NCBI GenBank assembly: GCA_035456465.1
Contig: DATIDD010000043.1
Span: forward strand, 24,146 to 88,145
Reading direction: 5' to 3'
Length of the DNA stretch: 64,000 bases
DNA from: DATHTC01 sp035456465
GTDB taxonomy: Bacteria > Actinomycetota > Thermoleophilia > Gaiellales > Gaiellaceae
Each line of letters opens with the position of its first letter. The first letter of the stretch is position 1. Positions 24,699 to 33,042 of the stretch are shown here, in pieces. A program made the position numbers and the translations under genes. Under the pieces are notes generated by a model. The model had not been told where the DNA came from. It saw nothing but the letters and a program-made list of their open reading frames with translations, and made no database searches.

Positions 24699-25277
24699 CT
24701 AGGCCTCCGCCTTCGAGGGCGCGAGCCCGCCGGTGGTGTCGGCGAGCAGCTCGCCGTGGCCGACGCCCCACGTCTTGATCACGCGCTGCTGCCCGAACGT
24801 GAGCTGCACGAACTGCCCGAGCTCGACGATCTCGTCGTCGCGGAAGTGCTCGCGCAGCCGCGCCCAGACGGCGTCGTCGGCGCCCTCCGGGTTCCAGACG
24901 AGCATGCTCGTGTACAGGAGCGCGGCCTTCTGGCGCTCGCTGAAGCGGTCGGAGCGCTCGAACTCGAGGAGCTCGCCGTAGTCCGCCTCGGTCAGCCCCT
25001 GCTCTCCGCCCCGGAGAGACCGCTGCGACCCTCAGTAGTCGCAGGCGATCGTCTTCGAGACGTAGACGCGGCAGAGCTCCTTCAGCGCGTGCTCGACCTT
25101 GCCCTCGCGGAAGATGCTCCTCCACGGCCGCATGAACGCCTTCGCGACGGCGGGGACGTGGAACCGGATCGCCTGCGTCTCGGGGCGCGGCGTCCCGTAC
25201 AGCCGCGAGTGCTCCATGTCGGCGGCGAGCTCCGGGTCCGTGATCGTCGCCGGGTCGACGTACGAGATGCGCGCCAC
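24699..25277 (-). CDS. Candidate AhpD-like selenoprotein (in-frame UGA at CxxC position)
   Basis: GTG at 25275-25277 opens a frame of 81 codons, then TGA (25032-25034), then 110 further codons in the same frame to TAG at 24699, 192 residues if UGA is decoded. The residues before TGA are KELCRVYVSKTIACDY; those after are GSQRSLRGGEQGLTEADY. In AhpD, Glu118 lies twelve residues before the first Cys of CxxC. Here Glu67 lies twelve before Cys79, and UGA is residue 82, exactly the second Cys, giving CxxU. A SECIS-like hairpin follows. The downstream half keeps GC-rich third positions and family sequence (ERSDRFSERQKAALLYTSMLVW). Alternatives: a Cys-to-stop point mutation or a sequencing error. Peroxidase-reductase or similar thiol redox role inferred. 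Confidence 0.7.
24993..25025 (-). promoter_or_regulatory. SECIS-like hairpin downstream of the in-frame UGA
   Basis: On the coding (minus) strand, a 6-bp stem CTCTCC (25018-25013) / GGAGAG (25007-25002) closes loop GGGGC (25012-25008). Below it a second 4-bp stem CAGC (25025-25022) / GCTG (24996-24993) is separated by an internal loop. The loop begins 20 bases after the UGA and opens with G, within the range known for bacterial SECIS elements (loop about 16-37 bases after UGA, G in the first two loop positions). Two codons in the arms, TCT and GGA, break the local GC-ending codon habit, suggesting RNA-structure constraint. Confidence 0.6.
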
Positions 25278-25294
25278 GGGAGGAGGCTAGCGGA

Positions 25295-26848
25295 GTGAGC
25301 GAGACGTTCGACGTGGTCGTCGCCGGCGCCGGGCACAACAGCCTCGTCGCGGCCGCGTACCTGGCGAAGGCCGGGCTCGAGGTCGCCGTGCTGGAGGAGC
25401 GGCCGGTCGTCGGCGGCAACACCGCGACGGAGGAGCTGACCCTCCCGGGCTTCCGCCATGACTCGTGCTCGACCGCCCACAACCTGATCCAGGCGAGCCC
25501 GGCCCTGCGCGAGCTGCGGCTGGAGGAGGACTACGGGCTCGAGTACCTCCGCCCGGATCCGGTCGTGGTGGTCGCCGTGGGGGACGGCGAGACCGTGACG
25601 CAGTGGCGCGACCTCGACCGGACCTGCGACGAGCTGGGCCGGTTCTCGGCGCCCGACGCGGACGCGTACCGGCGGCTGATCGCCGACTACGACGCGGTCA
25701 AGGGCGTGTTCGGGGCCTACCGCAACCACCCGATCGGGCGCGCGCCGCGGCCGGAGGAGGCGCTCGACGCACGCTGGCGGCGGCGGCTCGCGCTGAGCGC
25801 GTGGGACGTGATCCGGACGGAGTTCTCGTCCGAGCACGTACGCGCGTTCCTGCTCTGGATGAGCGTGATGACGGCGCAGCCAGCCGACCGGCCGGGCACC
25901 GGCCCGCTCGCCAGCTCGCTCGTCTACGGCCGGCAGCAGCACAGCTGGACGCTGCCGCGCGGCGGCTCCGCGGCCCTGCCGCTCGCGCTCGCACGGCTCG
26001 TCGAGGACCACGGCGGGACGATCGCGACCGGACGGAGGGTGACGGGGCTCGTGCTCGAGGGCGGCCGCTGCACGGGGGTCGAGACGGCCGAGGGGGAGCG
26101 CTGGACGGCGCGGCGCGCGGTGCTCTCGACCGTCCACGTGGCTCAGCTCGTCGAGCTGGCGCCCGCCGAGGCGTGGGGCGACGAGCTCGCCGACCTGGTG
26201 GCGCACTGGCGCAGCGGCGTCTGCCTCTTCCCCGCCCACTACGCCACCAGCGTCGCGCCGTCCTTCCGGGCCGGCGGCGGGGGCACGGTGGCGCCGGTCG
26301 CGGCGGGCGTCGCGCCGTCGGTCGACCGGATGCTCCGGCTCGGCTCCGACGTCGAGCGCGGGATCGTCGCGGTGGACGACCCGCCGCTGCTCGTCGTCTG
26401 CGCCACGGCCGCCGATCCCTCCCGGGCGCCCGCGAGCGGCGGGCACGTCCTCAAGGTGATCGGCTTCCACCCGTACGCGCCCGGCGGCGACGCGTCGCGC
26501 TGGGACGAGCTGAAGGACGAGGTCGCCGCGGCGAACCTCGCCCAGCTGCGGCGGTTCGCGCCGAACCTGACGGAGGACGCGATCCTCGCGGCGCTCGTGA
26601 AGAGCCCGCTCGACCTCGAGCGCCAGAACGCGCACAACTGGCACGGCACCTGCCACGGCGGCGACATGAGCCCGGGCCAGTCGGGCGCGCTGCGGGCGCC
26701 CGTCCGGATGCCGATCCCGGGGCTCTACCAGACCGGCGCGACCACCCATCCAGGCGGCTCCGTCTCCGCGGCGCCGGGCCGGAACGCGGCGATCGTGCTG
26801 CTCGAGGACCTCGGCACGTCGCTCGAGGAGGTCCTGGCGCGTGCCTGA
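25295..26848 (+). CDS. FAD-dependent oxidoreductase, phytoene-desaturase-like
   Basis: A 517-residue flavoprotein. The dinucleotide-binding motif VVAGAGHNSLVAAAYLAKAG and VLEERPVVGGNT open the protein, and the C-terminal FAD contact GLYQTGATTHPGGSVSAAPG closes it, as in the CrtI/carotenoid isomerase-like and bacterial NAD(P)/FAD oxidoreductase group. No transmembrane segment. Ribosome site GGAGGAGG at 25279-25286. It starts 17 bases from the divergent AhpD-like gene and its stop overlaps the next gene by eight bases. In this context it may desaturate or oxidise a ring or amine; specificity is unknown. Confidence 0.85.
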   Translation: MSETFDVVVAGAGHNSLVAAAYLAKAGLEVAVLEERPVVGGNTATEELTLPGFRHDSCSTAHNLIQASPALRELRLEEDYGLEYLRPDPVVVVAVGDGETVTQWRDLDRTCDELGRFSAPDADAYRRLIADYDAVKGVFGAYRNHPIGRAPRPEEALDARWRRRLALSAWDVIRTEFSSEHVRAFLLWMSVMTAQPADRPGTGPLASSLVYGRQQHSWTLPRGGSAALPLALARLVEDHGGTIATGRRVTGLVLEGGRCTGVETAEGERWTARRAVLSTVHVAQLVELAPAEAWGDELADLVAHWRSGVCLFPAHYATSVAPSFRAGGGGTVAPVAAGVAPSVDRMLRLGSDVERGIVAVDDPPLLVVCATAADPSRAPASGGHVLKVIGFHPYAPGGDASRWDELKDEVAAANLAQLRRFAPNLTEDAILAALVKSPLDLERQNAHNWHGTCHGGDMSPGQSGALRAPVRMPIPGLYQTGATTHPGGSVSAAPGRNAAIVLLEDLGTSLEEVLARA

Positions 26849-27881
26849 CGCACGGGTGCAGGCGGCGATCGAAAACTGGGCGCCGCGGTTCGTCGCCAAC
26901 GGCGTCGACTTCAACGACTTCCTGCGCACGACTCGCGGCATCGAGGCCTGGGGCGGGTGGCTCGACGCGTGGGTGGCCAGCGGCGACGAGCACCGGGCGC
27001 TCGCCGAGGAGGCCGAGGCGGCAGGCCACGCGCGGACCGCCGGCGAGGCCTGGGTTCGCGCCGCGCTCGCCTACCACTTCGCCAAGTTCGTCTGGGTCGT
27101 GGACGCGGCCCGCAACCGCGCCGTCACCGAGCAGGCGCGCGACGCCCTCTACCGAGCCCACCGGCACCTCGACCCGGAGGCGGAGCGGCTCGAGATCCCG
27201 TTCGAAGGCGCGACGCTCGTCGGCAACCTCCGCGGCCCGCGCGACGCCCCGCTCGTGCTGCTCCTCCCGGGCCTCGACTCCACGAAGGAGGAGTTCTTCG
27301 GCTGGGAGGAGACGTTCCTCGCGCGCGGCCTCGCGACGTGCTCGCTCGACGGCCCGGGTCAGGGGGAGAGCGGCTTCGCGCTCCACATCCGGCCCGACTA
27401 CGAGGCGGCCGTGACGGCGGCGCTCGACGCGCTCGCGTGGCCGCGTCCCGTCGGCGCCGCCGGCGTCAGCCTCGGCGGCTACTACGCCCCGCGGGCGGCC
27501 GCGCGCGAGCCGCGCCTCAGCGCGGTCGCCGGGGTCAGCGGCCCCTGGTGCTTCGGCGAGTGCTGGGACGGGCTGCCGGGGCTGACCCGCGAGACGTTCC
27601 GCCACCACTCCGGCGCCGCCGACGACGGCGAGGCTCGCGCCAGGGCGCTCGAGCTCGACCTCGCGCCGGTGATCAGCGGGCTGACGCAGCCGGCGCTGAT
27701 GGTCACGGGGAAGCTCGACCGGATCATCCCGTGGGAGCAGACCGAGCGGATCGCGCGCGAGGCGGCCCGCGGCGAGCTCGTCCTCCTCGAGCACGGCAAC
27801 CACGTCTGCAACAACCTGCCGTACCGCTGGCGCCCGCTCGTCGCGGACTGGCTCGCGAAGGAGCTCGACCGTGTGGGCTAG
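26841..27881 (+). CDS. Alpha/beta hydrolase, 2,6-dihydroxypseudooxynicotine hydrolase-like
   Basis: A 346-residue alpha/beta hydrolase with a long helical N-terminal cap (about residues 1-125) before the core, the layout of the C-C hydrolase from nicotine degradation and of FrsA/DUF1100-type proteins. Nucleophile Ser in GVSLGGYYAPRAA (about residue 212), Asp in GKLDRIIPWEQ and His in HGNHVCNN complete a triad. GTG start overlaps the FAD gene by eight bases, and its end overlaps the next gene by eleven. With the molybdenum hydroxylase downstream this suggests cleavage of a hydroxylated N-heteroaryl ketone, by analogy only. Confidence 0.83.
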   Translation: MPDARVQAAIENWAPRFVANGVDFNDFLRTTRGIEAWGGWLDAWVASGDEHRALAEEAEAAGHARTAGEAWVRAALAYHFAKFVWVVDAARNRAVTEQARDALYRAHRHLDPEAERLEIPFEGATLVGNLRGPRDAPLVLLLPGLDSTKEEFFGWEETFLARGLATCSLDGPGQGESGFALHIRPDYEAAVTAALDALAWPRPVGAAGVSLGGYYAPRAAAREPRLSAVAGVSGPWCFGECWDGLPGLTRETFRHHSGAADDGEARARALELDLAPVISGLTQPALMVTGKLDRIIPWEQTERIAREAARGELVLLEHGNHVCNNLPYRWRPLVADWLAKELDRVG

Positions 27882-29058
27882 GTTCTCGGCCGTCGAGCTG
27901 GCGCGCCGCCACGAGCTCGCCCGTGGGCTGATGGACGAGCACGGCCTCCGCGCGCTCGTCGTGTTCGGGAACTCCGGCGTCGGCCGCGGGAACATGGCGA
28001 ACGCCTTCTGGCTCTCGAACCACCTCGACCTCCACCACTGCTACCTCGTCGTGCCGGCCGACCCCGGCGTCGAGACCGCGCTCTACACCGGCCTGACGAA
28101 CCACGTGCCGAACGCGCGCGAGGTGAGCGACGTCCCGCTCGTCGAGTGGGGCGGCTACGACCCCGCGGAGACGGTCGCGGGCCGGCTCGCCGCGGTCGGG
28201 GTCGCGCGGGGGCGGGTCGGGCTCGTCGGGATCAACGCGACGTTCTCGATGGGGATGCCGTACGCCCACCACGCGCGCCTGCGCGAGCGGCTGCCGGAGG
28301 TCGAGCTCGTCGACGTGACGCGGGCGTTCGCGCGGCTCCGCCTCGTGAAGTCGGAGGAGGAGGTCGAGTGGCTGCGCCGGGCGTCCGAGCTGACCGACGC
28401 GGCGATGCTCGCGGTCGCCGAGGCGGCGCGGCCGGGCGTGACCGAGGTCGAGCTCGTGGCGGCGGGCGAGGCGGCGTTCCGGCCGGCCGGCGGGACGCCG
28501 CGGATCATGTTCCTCCGGTCGATGCCGATGGACGAGCCCAACGGCTGCCTGCCGGCGCAGAACCCGTCGTTCCGGGAGCTCCGTCCGGGCGACGTCGTGA
28601 TCACCGAGCTGTCGGCTTCCTCGTGGGGCTACACGGGGCAGGTCCAGCGGCCCGTGTTCGTCGAGGCCGAGCCGGGGGGCGAGTGGCTGCGGCTGCTCGA
28701 TGCGGCGACGAGCGCGTACGACGCCCTCGAGGCCGCCGTCCGCGACGGCGCCGCCGAGGCCGACGCGATCGCGGCGGCCGCGCCGATCCGCGAGGCCGGC
28801 TTCGCGATCTACGACGACCTCGTGCACGGCTACGGGGTCGACATCCTGCCGCCGATCGTCGACCGCGAGGCGTTCGCCCGTCCGCCGTCGGAGCCGGGGA
28901 TGCGCTTCGAGGCGGGCATGGCGGTCGTGCTCCAGCCGAACCCGGTCACGCCCGACGAGCGGATGGGGCTGCAGCTCGGCGGGCTCGTGATCGTCCGGGC
29001 GGACGGCTGCGAGCGCCTGCACCGCGTACCGCTGGAACCGCTCGTGGCCGCGCGGTGA
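27871..29058 (+). CDS. M24 family protein lacking metal ligands (creatinase-like)
   Basis: A 395-residue pita-bread-fold protein with an N-terminal creatinase domain and a C-terminal M24 domain. Of the five aminopeptidase metal ligands only the His is clearly kept (LVHGYGVD). The two Asp positions are Glu and Gln (ITELSASSWGYTGQVQR), the Glu of the VEPG motif is Gln (VVLQPNPV) and the last Glu is Leu or Gln (GLQLGGLVIV). Creatinase itself works without metal using one catalytic His, so a metal-free C-N hydrolase acting on a carbamoyl or guanidino-type substrate is a fair inference. GTG start within the preceding gene. Confidence 0.82.
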   Translation: MWARFSAVELARRHELARGLMDEHGLRALVVFGNSGVGRGNMANAFWLSNHLDLHHCYLVVPADPGVETALYTGLTNHVPNAREVSDVPLVEWGGYDPAETVAGRLAAVGVARGRVGLVGINATFSMGMPYAHHARLRERLPEVELVDVTRAFARLRLVKSEEEVEWLRRASELTDAAMLAVAEAARPGVTEVELVAAGEAAFRPAGGTPRIMFLRSMPMDEPNGCLPAQNPSFRELRPGDVVITELSASSWGYTGQVQRPVFVEAEPGGEWLRLLDAATSAYDALEAAVRDGAAEADAIAAAAPIREAGFAIYDDLVHGYGVDILPPIVDREAFARPPSEPGMRFEAGMAVVLQPNPVTPDERMGLQLGGLVIVRADGCERLHRVPLEPLVAAR

Positions 29059-30050
29059 GCACGACGGCGGGGACCGATCCGCTGGGCGTCGCGCTCCTCG
29101 GGGCCACGGGCATGTGGGGGCCACGGCTCGCGGAGGCAGGCAGGCGGAGCGGGAGCGTGCGCGTCGTCACCGCCCACGCCCGCGACGGGGAGCGGCTGGA
29201 GGAGGCGGCTGCACGGCTCGGAGCCGAGCCGGCCGCGACCCTCGATGCCGCGCTCGGGCATCCGGACGTGGAGGCGGTGCTGATCGCGACGCCGAACGAC
29301 GTCCACGCCGAGCAGGCGCTCGCGGCCGCGGCCCGCGGTCTGCACGCGTCCGTGGAGAAGCCGCTCGCCGACACGGTCGCCGCGGCCGAGCAGATCCGCG
29401 ACGCGTTCGAGGAGGCCGGGCTCGTGCTCGCCGTCGGCCACGAGATGCGCCGCCTCGGGGCCGCTCGGCGGGCGAAGGAGCTCGTCGACGCGGGCGCCCT
29501 GGGAACGGTCGTGCTGGCGGAGGCCAACTGGTCGCTCACGTCGCGCCTGAGCCCGTCGGCGTGGCGCTGGCACCGGGACCGTGCGCCCGGGGGCCCGCTG
29601 CTCCAGCTCGGGATCCACCACGCCGACACGCTCGCCTATCTGCTCGGGCCGATCGTGCGCTCGTCGGGCTCGTTCGGGCACGTCGCGACGGAGGCGGAGA
29701 GCGACGACGTCGGCGTCGTCACCCTCGAGTTCGCCGGCGGCGCGCGCGGCGTGATCACCGGCAGCTACGTCTCGCCGCGGACGTACTTCCTGCGCCTCTA
29801 CGGGACGGAGGGCGTGCTCGAGTACGTCGGCGACCTCTCGGTCTGGCCGCGCGCGGAGGCGTTCGACGCCGCGAGCACGCTCACGCTGCGGACCGCGGAC
29901 GGCGCGCGGCCGGTCTCGTTCGCGCCGCGCGACCCGCTCGCGGAGCAGCTCGACGAGTTCGCCCGCTGCATCCGCGAGGGCGGACCGCCGGAGACGGGCG
30001 GCGGGGAGGGGATCGCGGCCCTGCGCGTGATCGAGGAGGCGCTCGCGTGA
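29055..30050 (+). CDS. Gfo/Idh/MocA family oxidoreductase
   Basis: A 331-residue NAD(P)-dependent oxidoreductase. The Rossmann part has VALLGATGMWGPRLAEA, ATPNDVHAEQAL and the family Lys in SVEKPLADTV (about residue 98). The C-terminal substrate domain has the His pair in LLQLGIHHADTLAYLLG. Its GTG overlaps the M24 stop (GTGA), and its stop overlaps the molybdenum hydroxylase large subunit (GTGA). Substrates in this family range from sugars to aromatic dihydrodiols, so the role here is open. Confidence 0.87.
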   Translation: MSTTAGTDPLGVALLGATGMWGPRLAEAGRRSGSVRVVTAHARDGERLEEAAARLGAEPAATLDAALGHPDVEAVLIATPNDVHAEQALAAAARGLHASVEKPLADTVAAAEQIRDAFEEAGLVLAVGHEMRRLGAARRAKELVDAGALGTVVLAEANWSLTSRLSPSAWRWHRDRAPGGPLLQLGIHHADTLAYLLGPIVRSSGSFGHVATEAESDDVGVVTLEFAGGARGVITGSYVSPRTYFLRLYGTEGVLEYVGDLSVWPRAEAFDAASTLTLRTADGARPVSFAPRDPLAEQLDEFARCIREGGPPETGGGEGIAALRVIEEALA

Positions 30051-32188
30051 CCTGGGTCGGGCGGCCGGTACGCCGCCGCGAGGACGTCCGCTTCCTCACC
30101 GGCGCCGCGCGCTACCTCGACGACCTCGAGCCGGAAGGGGCGCTCCACGTCGCCTTCGCGCGCAGCCTCGCGGCGCACGCGCGCATCGGCGGCCTCGACC
30201 TCGGCGCGGCGCTGGCCGTGCCCGGCGTCGCGGCGATCCTCACGGGCGACGACCTCGCGGACGTCGGGCCGTTGCCGGCGATCGGGGTCGAGGGCGCGTG
30301 GCTCGCGCCGGCGGCCCATCCCGTGCTCGCGCGCGGCAAGGTGCGGTATGCGGGCGAGGCCGTCGCGCTCGTCGCCGCCGAGTCGCGCGCCGCGGCGGAG
30401 GACGCGGCCGAGCTCGTCCAGGTGGACTACGACCCGCTGGAGCCCGTGGTCGGCGCGCGCACCGGCGGCGGCGTCCCCGTCCACGACGACGTGCCGGACG
30501 ACGTGCTGCTGCGCTGGGCCCGCCGGGCGGGCGACCCCGATGCCGCATTCGCCTCGGCACCGCACGTCGTCCGCCGCTCGTACCGGATCCCACGCCTCGC
30601 GGCGGCGCCGATGGAGCCGCGCGGCGCGATCGCCGAGTACGACCCGACGACGGATCTGCTGACCGTCTGGCTGTCGGCCCAGGACCCGCACCGCCCGCTC
30701 GCACAGCTCGCGCCGACGCTGGGGCGTCCACCGGAGTCGATCCGCGTCGTCGTCCCCGACGTCGGCGGCGCCTTCGGCTCGAAGGGCGCGCTCGCCCCCG
30801 AGGCGGCCGCCGTCGCCGCGGCCGCGATTCGCCTCGGCCGTCCGCTGAAGTGGGTCGAGGACCGGCTGGAGAACTTCCTCGCGTCCTCGCAGGGCCGCGG
30901 GCTCGAGGCGGACGTCGAGCTCGCGCTCGACGGCGAGGGCCGGATGCTCGCGCTCCGTGCGCGCCTGCTCGCCGACCTCGGGGCGTACCTCCTGCCGACG
31001 ACGGCGGTCTCGCCGCACACGACGGCGATGCTGATCACCGGCACGTACGCGATCCAGGACGTCGACGTCGAGGTCGTGGGCGTCGCGACCACGAAGGTCC
31101 CGACCGGGCCGTACCGCGGAGCCGGGCGCCCCGAGGCCGCGTACCTGATCGAGCGGCTCGTCGATGCCGCCGCGCGCGAGCTCGGCCTCGACCCGCTCGA
31201 GCTCCGGCGCCGCAACTTCGTCCGCGAGTTCCCGTACCGCACGGCGATGGGGTGGACGTACGACTCCGGCGACTACGAGCGCTGCCTCGACGCCGCCGTC
31301 GTCCTGCTCGAGCCGGAGCGCTGGCGCGACCGCCCGGGTCGCGGTCGCCTCGGGATCGGCTACGGCATGTACGTCGAGCGGTCGGGCGGGCTGTGGGAGT
31401 CCGCGGTGGTGCGGGTCGAGCCCGACGGCCAGATCGTCGTCAGGACCGGCTCGTCGCCGCACGGGCAGGGGCACGAGACGACGTTCGCGCAGATCGTCGC
31501 CGACCGCCTCGGCGTCGAGCCCGGCGAGGTCGAGATCCGCTGGGGCGACTCGCGGCTCGGCCCGGCCGGCGTGGGGACGTTCGCGAGCCGCTCGACGGCG
31601 ATGGGCGGCTCGGCGCTCCTCGCCGCGCTCGACGCTCTCGACGAGGAGCGGCGCCGCGTGGGGGAGGAGCTCGACGTGCGCGAGGCGGCGGCCCGAGCGG
31701 GCGGGCTCGAGGCGTCGGGACGGTTCGGATCCGAGCTCGTCTTCTCCTCGGGCGCGTACGGCGCCGCGGTCGAGCTCGACGAGGCCACGGGCCGGCTCGC
31801 GGTGCTCCGGATCGCAGCCGTGGACGACGCGGGACGGATCGTGAACCCGCTGCTCGCCGAGGGCCAGGTCGTCGGAGCCACCGTCCAGGGGCTCGGCGAG
31901 GCGCTCGTCGAGGTCGTCGCCCACGACGAGACCGGCCAGCAGACGACCGCGTCGTTCGCCGACTACCACCTGCTCACGGCGGTCGAGGCGCCCGAGATCG
32001 AGGCCGCGTTCGTCGAGACGCCGTCGCCGCTGAACCCGCTCGGGGCGAAGGGGATCGGCGAGGGCGGCTCGATCGCGACGCCGGGCGCGGTCGCGAACGC
32101 CGTCACCGACGCGCTCGGCGGCGCGGAGCTCGACCTGCCGTTCACGGAGGAGGCGCTGTGGCGGGCGCTGCGGGAGGGCGGCTCGTGA
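30047..32188 (+). CDS. Molybdenum hydroxylase large subunit (xanthine dehydrogenase family)
   Basis: A 713-residue molybdopterin-binding subunit with an N-terminal alpha/beta hammerhead domain (about residues 5-125) and two Mo-cofactor domains. Cofactor-contact stretches are visible: PDVGGAFGSKG, PTGPYRGAGRPEAAYLIER, RTGSSPHGQGHETTFAQ, and the active-site Glu in GAKGIGEGGSIATPGA. The loop reads PYRGAGR, not the AYRCSFR of form I CO dehydrogenase, so it is a hydroxylase or form II-type enzyme. Gene order large-medium-small follows, all with GTGA overlaps. It probably hydroxylates an N-heterocycle or aldehyde in the cytoplasm. Confidence 0.9.
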   Translation: MTWVGRPVRRREDVRFLTGAARYLDDLEPEGALHVAFARSLAAHARIGGLDLGAALAVPGVAAILTGDDLADVGPLPAIGVEGAWLAPAAHPVLARGKVRYAGEAVALVAAESRAAAEDAAELVQVDYDPLEPVVGARTGGGVPVHDDVPDDVLLRWARRAGDPDAAFASAPHVVRRSYRIPRLAAAPMEPRGAIAEYDPTTDLLTVWLSAQDPHRPLAQLAPTLGRPPESIRVVVPDVGGAFGSKGALAPEAAAVAAAAIRLGRPLKWVEDRLENFLASSQGRGLEADVELALDGEGRMLALRARLLADLGAYLLPTTAVSPHTTAMLITGTYAIQDVDVEVVGVATTKVPTGPYRGAGRPEAAYLIERLVDAAARELGLDPLELRRRNFVREFPYRTAMGWTYDSGDYERCLDAAVVLLEPERWRDRPGRGRLGIGYGMYVERSGGLWESAVVRVEPDGQIVVRTGSSPHGQGHETTFAQIVADRLGVEPGEVEIRWGDSRLGPAGVGTFASRSTAMGGSALLAALDALDEERRRVGEELDVREAAARAGGLEASGRFGSELVFSSGAYGAAVELDEATGRLAVLRIAAVDDAGRIVNPLLAEGQVVGATVQGLGEALVEVVAHDETGQQTTASFADYHLLTAVEAPEIEAAFVETPSPLNPLGAKGIGEGGSIATPGAVANAVTDALGGAELDLPFTEEALWRALREGGS

Positions 32189-33042
32189 AGCCGGTGCCGT
32201 TCGCCTACGACGCGCCCCGCTCGCTGGGGGAGGCGCTCGCGCTGGCCGCCGAGCACGGGGACGAGGCGAAGCTGCTCGCCGGCGGACAGAGCCTCGTGCC
32301 GCTGCTCAACTTCCGGCTGCTGCGCCCGGCGCGGCTGATCGACCTGAACGGCGTCGAGGCGCTGGCCGGGATCGATGCCGGCGAGACGCTCCGGGTCGGG
32401 GCGATGACGCGCGCGCGGGCGCTGGAGCGCTCGCCGGAGGTCGCGGCGCGCTGGCCGCTGCTCGTCCAGGCCGTGCGGTTCTCGGGGCATCCGCAGATCC
32501 GCAACCGCGGCACCGTCGGCGGCTCGTGCGCGCACGCCGATCCCGCCTCCGAGCTGCCGTGCGCGCTGCTCGCGCTCGACGCGCGCATGCGGCTGCGCTC
32601 CGAGCGTGGCGAGCGGACGGTGGACGCGCGCGACTTCTTCGTCTCGACGTTCTGGACGGCGCTGGAGCCCGGCGAGCTGCTCGTCGAGATCCAGGTGCCG
32701 GCGCCGTCGTCGCGGACGGGTACCGCCTTCCTCGAGCACGCGCGCGTGCACGGCGATTTCGCGCTCGCGGGTGCCGCGGCTGTGGTCACGATCGGGGACG
32801 GGGGCACGGTCGAGCGAGCCGCGGTGGCGCTGCTCGCGCTCGCCGACCGGCCGATCCGCGTGCCCGCCGCCGAGGCCGCGCTCGCGGGACGGCGCCTGGA
32901 CGAGCAAGCGGCGCGCGAGGCGGGCGCACTGGCGGCGGCGGCCGCCGAGCCGACGAGCGGCGACGTGGACCACCGCCGTGCGCTCGGCGCCGAGCTCGTC
33001 CGACGCGCGCTGCTCGAGGCCGTGGGGAGGGCCGCAGCGTGA
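32185..33042 (+). CDS. Molybdenum hydroxylase FAD-binding medium subunit
   Basis: A 285-residue subunit with the PCMH/VAO-type FAD-binding pattern: LLAGGQSLVPLLNFRL near residue 33 and IRNRGTVGGSCAHADPASE near 107, plus the C-terminal CO-dehydrogenase flavoprotein domain. It passes electrons from the [2Fe-2S] subunit to the acceptor. GTG at 32185 overlaps the large-subunit stop, and its stop overlaps the small-subunit start. Confidence 0.92.
   Translation: MKPVPFAYDAPRSLGEALALAAEHGDEAKLLAGGQSLVPLLNFRLLRPARLIDLNGVEALAGIDAGETLRVGAMTRARALERSPEVAARWPLLVQAVRFSGHPQIRNRGTVGGSCAHADPASELPCALLALDARMRLRSERGERTVDARDFFVSTFWTALEPGELLVEIQVPAPSSRTGTAFLEHARVHGDFALAGAAAVVTIGDGGTVERAAVALLALADRPIRVPAAEAALAGRRLDEQAAREAGALAAAAAEPTSGDVDHRRALGAELVRRALLEAVGRAAA

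Noticed and set aside
24699..25277. Two separate small genes (24699-24905 and 25032-25277)
   Set aside because: They are in the same frame, the 42 codons between them read as continuous AhpD-like sequence with no other stop, and the only break is one TGA at the CxxC site.
30298..32185. Long alternative-frame protein across the molybdenum hydroxylase large subunit
   Set aside because: Low-complexity Arg/Ala/Gly sequence; the true frame carries all cofactor motifs.
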